A stretch of 64,000 bases of DNA. It comes from Synechococcus sp. WH 8109. Lineage in GTDB: Bacteria; Cyanobacteriota; Cyanobacteriia; PCC-6307; Cyanobiaceae. Of the stretch, positions 59,627 through 64,000 are shown in pieces. The notes beneath the pieces were generated by a model, which saw only the letters and a program-made list of their open reading frames with translations, was not told the origin of the DNA and searched no databases. The DNA is taken from contig NZ_CP006882.1 of the NCBI RefSeq assembly GCF_000161795.2, positions 1,736,001 to 1,800,000 of the forward strand, read 5' to 3'. Numbering within the stretch: the stretch's first letter is position 1; every line of letters starts with the position of its first letter. Made by a program: the position numbers and the translations under genes.

Positions 59627-60331
59627 ATGAAGGAGTGGTGGCAATGGAGCCCGGCCCAGGGCAGCGAAAGACTCGGCTTCGCGATCATCGGAGTGGGCCG
59701 TTTCGGCATCGCCGTTTGCCGAGAACTGCTTCAGAACGGAGCTGATGTGCTGGCCGTGGACCGCTCAGAGCGGGCGGTGGATGAACTGCGTCAGTTGGAG
59801 CCCAGCGTGGAGGCCCGCGTCGTTGACTGCACCGACGAAGAGGCCCTGCGGGAAGCCGGCGTGCTCGACATGGGCACCGTGGTGGTGGCGATCAGTGAAC
59901 CGATCGAAGCCAGCATCACCGCCACCTTGATCGCCAAAGACAGCGAGGGCAGCCGCGTGCGCCAGGTGATCGCGAGGGCAACGAGCGACCTCCACGAAAA
60001 AATGCTGAAGCGGGTAGGGGCCGACCGGGTGATCTTTCCCTCGCGCATGCAGGGGGAGCGCCTAGGCCTTGAGCTGGTGCGCCCGAACCTGATGGAACGG
60101 CTGGCCCTGGATGAACAGCACTGCATCGAGGAGATCAAGGTTCCGGAACCGTTTGTGGGGCGCTCGCTGCGGGATCTGAATCTGCGCAAGAACTTCAGGG
60201 TGAACGTGCTGGCGGCAGGACCGCAAAGCAGCCTGATGGTGAACCCACCGGCATCCCACGTGCTGGAGGAGGGGCACCTGCTGGTGGTGATGGGACTGGT
60301 GGACGACCTGCAACGGCTCCCAAAAAACTGA
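59627..60331 (+). CDS. ktrA: Potassium transport regulatory subunit KtrA
   Basis: 234 residues from ATG. The RCK-N Rossmann domain starts GFAIIGVGRFGIAVCREL (GxGxxG) with the acidic DRSERAVDEL at the end of the second strand, which binds ATP, ADP or NADH. The RCK-C domain is about 150-232 (VPEPFVGRSLRDLNLRKNFR). It forms the octameric ring that gates KtrB. Five bases separate it from anmK. Confidence 0.93.
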   Translation: MKEWWQWSPAQGSERLGFAIIGVGRFGIAVCRELLQNGADVLAVDRSERAVDELRQLEPSVEARVVDCTDEEALREAGVLDMGTVVVAISEPIEASITATLIAKDSEGSRVRQVIARATSDLHEKMLKRVGADRVIFPSRMQGERLGLELVRPNLMERLALDEQHCIEEIKVPEPFVGRSLRDLNLRKNFRVNVLAAGPQSSLMVNPPASHVLEEGHLLVVMGLVDDLQRLPKN

Positions 60332-60335
60332 GCCG

Positions 60336-61475
60336 ATGCACTGCCTCGGGCTGATGAGCGGAACCAGCGCTGACGGTGTTGATGCCGTGCTGGCGAGCTT
60401 CGACGGTCCACCCCAGCGTCCTCAGTGGTCACTGCTTCGCCACCACCATCAGCCCTATCCGCTCGAACTGCAGCAGCAGGTGGTGGCTGCCAGCCAGAGC
60501 GCACCGATGCCGGCAGCCCTCTGGCTGGAGCTGGCGGAAGCCATCACGGAGGTGCAAGCCGAGGCGGCCCTAGCCTGCGACCCCGATGCCAAAGCTGAGC
60601 TGATCGGCTGCCATGGCCAGACCGTCTGGCACCGACCCCCGGCCGAAGGGGCACGAGGGGCCAGCTGGCAGATACTGCAGGCCCCACTGCTGGCCCATCG
60701 ACTGCAAAAGTCCGTGGTCCATGACTTCCGCGCTGCTGATATGGCGTTAGGGGGGCAGGGAGCACCGCTCGTGCCTCGGGCCGATGCGGCCCTGCTGGGG
60801 AGCACGCAGGGCTGGCGGGCACTGCTGAACCTGGGCGGCATTGCCAACCTCACCCTGATCCCCCCCTGCAGTGGAGTGGATCGCCATGCCGCGATCTTGG
60901 GCTGGGACTGCGGACCCGCCAACAGCCTGATTGACCTGGGCATGCGCCATTTCACCAATGGCGCCCAAAGCTTCGACAAGGGTGGAGCGATGGCAGCGCA
61001 GGGCCATACGGATGAGGGCTGGATCCAGCGCTGGCTCCAGGAGGAGTACTTCCAGCTGGTACCACCGAAATCCACAGGACGGGAGTGTTTCGGGCAGGAG
61101 GACCTCAACCGGCGGCTTCATCAGCTCGGTGGAGCCTCAGCGGCAGATGCCGTCGCCACTCTGACGGCTTTTTCCGCCGCTGTCGTTGCCCAGGATCTGG
61201 CACGTCTGCGCCAGAGCGTTGGAATCGCACCGATCGAACTGATCACAGCCGGAGGTGGCAGCCAAAACACGGTGTTGATCGATGAGCTGCGGCGGCGCTG
61301 CCGAGGCGCACAGATCGATGCAAGCAGCAGCCTGGGGGTGCCGACGGAAGCCCGAGAAGCGCTGGTCTTCGCGTTGCTGGCCTGGTGGCACCACAGTGGG
61401 CATCCCGGCAATGTGCCAGCTGTCACCGGAGCCTGTAGGGAGGCCGTGCTCGGCACGCGGGTGAATCCGGCCTAA
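60336..61475 (+). CDS. anmK: Anhydro-N-acetylmuramic acid kinase
   Basis: 379 residues. LMSGTSADGVDAVLASFDG is the ATP/substrate P-loop; IGCHGQTVWHRP and VHDFRAADMALGGQGAPLVP, the latter with the catalytic Asp, are AnmK signatures. It phosphorylates and opens anhydroMurNAc released during cell-wall turnover, feeding peptidoglycan recycling. Tightly linked to ktrA, its stop overlaps the convergent small regulator gene. Confidence 0.95.
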   Translation: MHCLGLMSGTSADGVDAVLASFDGPPQRPQWSLLRHHHQPYPLELQQQVVAASQSAPMPAALWLELAEAITEVQAEAALACDPDAKAELIGCHGQTVWHRPPAEGARGASWQILQAPLLAHRLQKSVVHDFRAADMALGGQGAPLVPRADAALLGSTQGWRALLNLGGIANLTLIPPCSGVDRHAAILGWDCGPANSLIDLGMRHFTNGAQSFDKGGAMAAQGHTDEGWIQRWLQEEYFQLVPPKSTGRECFGQEDLNRRLHQLGGASAADAVATLTAFSAAVVAQDLARLRQSVGIAPIELITAGGGSQNTVLIDELRRRCRGAQIDASSSLGVPTEAREALVFALLAWWHHSGHPGNVPAVTGACREAVLGTRVNPA

Positions 61476-61765
61476 CCAGGCCGGTGCAGGCGCAGGCGCC
61501 GGGGGGCGCCCCGCAGACGGCGGGGCTGCTGTGATTCCAGGGCGGACCGCAGGCGCTCCTCATGGGTCGGCGCCGGCGCGGACGCCTCCAGCTCCTGCTC
61601 ATGGCGTTGCACGCCTTGCTGGATCAGCACACGCGCCATGTTGCTCACCGTGCGGGATTCCAGCTTCGCCATCGCCGTGAGACGCGCGCAGAGATCCTCA
61701 GGCAGAACAACCTGAATTCTCGGGGACTTGGGCTTCCCGCTGGATGAGGTCTGACGGGTGGGCAC
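61472..61765 (-). CDS. Ribbon-helix-helix DNA-binding protein
   Basis: About 97 residues from GTG 61765. Residues 15-55 form an RHH fold: PRIQVVLPEDLCARLTAMAK then ESRTVSNMARVLIQQGVQRH (strand-helix-turn-helix). An Arg/Pro-rich tail follows. Such proteins bind DNA as dimers and act as repressors or antitoxins; no toxin gene adjoins. The short upstream region contains a TGTACA palindrome (61802-61807), a possible site. It is convergent with anmK, with overlapping stops. Confidence 0.75.
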   Translation of the reverse strand: MPTRQTSSSGKPKSPRIQVVLPEDLCARLTAMAKLESRTVSNMARVLIQQGVQRHEQELEASAPAPTHEERLRSALESQQPRRLRGAPRRLRLHRPG

Positions 61766-61870
61766 GACCGGATCCCCAGGAAGGGGCTCTGCTACTAAAA
61801 AGTGTACAGAGATGGTCAAGGGTAGTATCCATGACTATGGTGGGGGCATTGGTCCTCCTCGGAGTACCCC

Positions 61871-62170
61871 ATGACCCAAGCCACACCTCGCTCCCGTCGT
61901 AGTCCAGCCGGCACCCGCGCTCGGTCCCGACGCCCCCGTCGCAGCGCTGAAAACAGCGACGTGCTGGTGTCAGCAGTGATCAGCACCTACCTGCTGACCC
62001 ACCTGCACCACGTGTTGCAACGGGCCGAATACGGCGCCTCCCAGGAAGGGCGCAGCACCCAGGCCGCCAACTATGCCCAACTGCGCAAGGTGCTCTGCAT
62101 GGACGCCCGCAGCATGAAGGACGCCTCAGCCCTGGGGCAGCACGATGACGTCATCGAACAAGCTGCCTGA
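61871..62170 (+). CDS. Hypothetical protein with basic N-terminus
   Basis: 99 residues. The first 27 are Arg/Ser/Pro-rich (RSRRSPAGTRARSRRPRRSA) and suited to binding nucleic acid. A helical part follows (DVLVSAVISTYLLTHLHHVL and TQAANYAQLRKVLCMDARSM). The gene lies head to head with the RHH gene and is closely followed by the gene at 62218. Unknown family. Confidence 0.6.
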   Translation: MTQATPRSRRSPAGTRARSRRPRRSAENSDVLVSAVISTYLLTHLHHVLQRAEYGASQEGRSTQAANYAQLRKVLCMDARSMKDASALGQHDDVIEQAA

Positions 62171-62217
62171 CAAGGCTCTCGGTGCTGAATAGCGTTTTAG
62201 CAGTTGCTCAGATCGCG

Positions 62218-62448
62218 ATGGCTTCCAACGCCGCATCGCTGTACGCCCGAATCAGCTGCAATCCGGAGCAGACCCAGGCCCTTTTCCGTCAGGCACTGCA
62301 GGATCCCAACGGCGCCATGGCCAGCATCTGCAGCCTGGGCGACCAGCTGGGGCTACCCGTCACGACCCAGGAAGTGCGCGACCATCTGGCCAGCCTTGAC
62401 GACGACGAAAGCAAGCGCTGGCTGATCAAGGCGAGAGGCGGTCTTTGA
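62218..62448 (+). CDS. Small protein resembling a Nif11-type leader domain
   Basis: 76 residues from ATG 62218 (MASNAASLYARISCNPEQTQ). The helical ALFRQALQDPNGAMASICSL, GDQLGLPVTTQEVRDHLASL has the shape of Nif11-like domains (helix, GF/GLP-type turn, helix). Nif11 domains occur alone or as leaders of ribosomally made peptides; here no peptide core follows. A TTG/GTG 36 bases upstream (62182) is an alternative start. Probably co-transcribed with 61871-62170. Confidence 0.5.
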   Translation: MASNAASLYARISCNPEQTQALFRQALQDPNGAMASICSLGDQLGLPVTTQEVRDHLASLDDDESKRWLIKARGGL

Positions 62449-62602
62449 GCGCGGAGGCTTCTGGCGTCAGAAGGGCCTGGGGCTCAGCGCGCTGACGGCG
62501 TTCGTAGCCGCCACCTCCGGCCCAACTGAAGAAGAGCATGTAACTCACAATCGCCAATCCTGCGGCCACCACGAGAGCGGCCAGCTGCTCCACTTTCAGC
62601 AT
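62426..62602 (-). CDS. Small single-span membrane protein
   Basis: ATG 62602 gives 58 residues: MLKVEQLAALVVAAGLAIVS and YMLFFSWAGGGGYE form one transmembrane helix, then a charged tail (RRQRAEPQALLTPEASALKD). The Gly4 stretch before an Arg-rich tail resembles other small picocyanobacterial membrane proteins. It overlaps the 3' end of the convergent Nif11-like gene by 23 bases. Confidence 0.6.
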   Translation of the reverse strand: MLKVEQLAALVVAAGLAIVSYMLFFSWAGGGGYERRQRAEPQALLTPEASALKDRLSP

Positions 62603-62672
62603 GGCGACCAGCCTCCGGGAACCTTCAACAGTTTGCCGACAGGGATGATGGGGGGCATCACGCCTTCCGCCG

Positions 62673-64000
62673 GTGCTGCGACTCGAAAACGTCAGCAAGA
62701 TCTACCCCACGGGGGAAGTGCTCCGGGCCGTGACCTGGGAGGTGAAACCTGGAGACAGGATCGGCCTGGTGGGCGTGAACGGCGCCGGCAAGTCCACCCA
62801 GATGCGTCTGATCGCCGGACACGAAGAGCCCACCAGCGGCCAGGTGGTTCGGCAGGGGGAACCCCGCATCGCTTATCTCCAGCAGGAATTCGACGTAGAC
62901 CTGGAGCGCACCGTGCGCCAGGAACTATTTCAAGCCTTCGGCGAAGCGGCCGAAGTAATGAACCAGCAGAAGCAGGTGGAAGAGGCGATGGGCTCCGAAC
63001 GGGCCGCGGAGGATCCCGACCATCTGGACCAGCTGATCCAAGAACTGGGAAAGCTGCAAAGCCGTTTCGAAGCACTGCATGGCTACGAACTCGATGCCCG
63101 CATCGACAAGCTCCTGCCCACGATCGGCTTCACCCCGGAGGGCGCTGAGCTGCAGGTGAAGGACTATTCCGGCGGATGGCAGATGCGGATCGCCCTGGGG
63201 AAAATCCTGCTGCAGGAACCGGATCTTCTGCTGCTCGACGAACCCACCAACCATCTGGATGTCGGAACCATCCAGTGGCTGGAGAACTACCTGCTGGAGC
63301 AGAGCGCAGCCCTTGTGGTGATCAGCCACGACCGCACCTTCCTCGACCGGGTCTGCAATCAGATCGTTTCCACCGAACGGGGGGTGTCCCGCAGCTACCT
63401 CGGCAACTACACCGCCCACCTGGAGCAGAAACAACTGGAGCGGGAGGCCACACAGGCGGCCTTCGAACGGCAGCAGAAGGAGATCGCCACGCAACAGGCC
63501 TACATCGATCGCTTCCGCGCCAGTGCCACCCGCAGCACCCAGGCCAAAAGCCGTGAGAAGCAGCTGGACAAGGTGGAACGGGTGGAGGCACCAATCGAAT
63601 CAGTGGCCGGGCCAAGTTTTCAGTTCCCGCCTGCCCCGCGCTCTGGCGCCCAGGTTGCCCTGATCGACAACGTCACCCACAGCTATGGAGACAAAATCCT
63701 TTTCCTGGGGGCTGAACTGGAAGTGGAGCGGGGTGACCGAATCGCCTTCGTAGGCCCCAATGGTGCGGGTAAGTCCACCCTGCTGCGTCTGGTGATGGGG
63801 GTTGAAACCCCCGATGAAGGTAGTGCCCGGCTTGGGGAGCACAACGTGATTGCGGGGTACTTCGAACAAAACCAGGCCGAAGCCCTGGATCTGTCCAAGA
63901 CCGTGATCGACACGATGTACGAAGCGGTTCCCGACTGGACCCAGACCCAGGTTCGTTCGCTGCTGGGCAGTTTCTGCTTCAGCAACGAAACGGTGTTCAA
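62673..64000 (+). CDS. ABC-F family ATPase (partial at window end)
   Basis: At least 442 residues from GTG 62673; the gene runs off the window. Two ABC domains are joined by a linker. The first has Walker A VGVNGAGKSTQ (about 35), signature YSGGWQMRIALGK and Walker B LLLLDEPTNHLD. The linker is charged (QAKSREKQLDKVERV). The second starts with VGPNGAGKSTLLRL. There is no membrane part: ABC-F proteins act on the ribosome E site as translation factors, and some give antibiotic resistance. The cyanobacterial subgroup is not assigned. Confidence 0.92.
   Translation, partial: MLRLENVSKIYPTGEVLRAVTWEVKPGDRIGLVGVNGAGKSTQMRLIAGHEEPTSGQVVRQGEPRIAYLQQEFDVDLERTVRQELFQAFGEAAEVMNQQKQVEEAMGSERAAEDPDHLDQLIQELGKLQSRFEALHGYELDARIDKLLPTIGFTPEGAELQVKDYSGGWQMRIALGKILLQEPDLLLLDEPTNHLDVGTIQWLENYLLEQSAALVVISHDRTFLDRVCNQIVSTERGVSRSYLGNYTAHLEQKQLEREATQAAFERQQKEIATQQAYIDRFRASATRSTQAKSREKQLDKVERVEAPIESVAGPSFQFPPAPRSGAQVALIDNVTHSYGDKILFLGAELEVERGDRIAFVGPNGAGKSTLLRLVMGVETPDEGSARLGEHNVIAGYFEQNQAEALDLSKTVIDTMYEAVPDWTQTQVRSLLGSFCFSNETVF

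Overview
The window reads as a marine Synechococcus-type picocyanobacterium (sub-cluster 5.1-like). It carries photosystem II psbX, ycf66, a high-light-inducible protein gene, a phycobilisome rod-core linker with a bilin-lyase-like gene, the cyanobacterial ferredoxin-thioredoxin reductase and suf cluster with sufR, and a circularly permuted, two-piece ssrA. The encoded tmRNA tag begins ANNIVRF and ends PVAA, as in marine Synechococcus. Species assignment is inference; the marker genes and the tmRNA arrangement are read directly.

Bases 1 to about 9150 are an accessory island ending next to ssrA. It holds one complete tyrosine recombinase (8142-9098), an N-terminally truncated copy (5467-6183), a C-terminal fragment (1968-2210) and a copy of only the last ~17 codons (about 5113-5162). 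Between them lie small or unknown genes: a zinc-ribbon protein, small secreted or membrane proteins, a terminase-small-subunit-like HTH protein, a secreted thermonuclease with an Excalibur domain, and several ORFs shorter than 60 codons. The layout suggests repeated integration of phage-satellite or tycheposon-like elements beside ssrA. All three larger integrase copies contain a second, +1-frame ORF with a hydrophobic segment that crosses the integrase stop codon. In two copies its extension differs mainly at third codon positions. This is the most unusual signal in the window.

From 9200 to the end the sequence is dense core genome. 9.2-18.5 kb: ssrA, an RNA methyltransferase, two small envelope/holin-type proteins, a LigD-phosphoesterase-like protein, smc, a PRC-barrel protein, msrB, a lipid-A-disaccharide-synthase-related protein and tRNA-Leu(GAG). 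18.6-29.5 kb: accC, yggT, psbX, ycf66, two small lipoproteins, hli, an ABCD/BacA-type ABC transporter, a HIT protein, a remnant of comM, def and an S9 peptidase. 29.5-37.3 kb: sufS-sufD-sufC-sufB preceded by the FTR catalytic subunit in one minus-strand operon, divergent sufR, then a CpeS/CpcS-type lyase, an undescribed 54-codon ORF and cpcG. 37.5-43 kb: a DUF4912 protein, a broken phospholipase-D-family gene with a perfect 20-bp palindrome at the break, small unknown genes (one apparently frameshifted) and pgm. 43-50.8 kb: an RND efflux pump with its adaptor, and a RarA ATPase fused to an extra C-terminal region. 51-64 kb: peroxiredoxin, coaX, cysH, NDH-2, hflX, then an SLC13 transporter-TrkH/KtrB-KtrA-anmK run, small regulators and an ABC-F protein cut by the window end.

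Functional themes are Fe-S assembly and redox (suf, FTR, sufR, cysH, bcp, msrB, NDH-2), ion homeostasis and efflux (SLC13, Ktr, RND), and light harvesting (psbX, ycf66, hli, cpcG). No CRISPR array or rRNA gene was seen.
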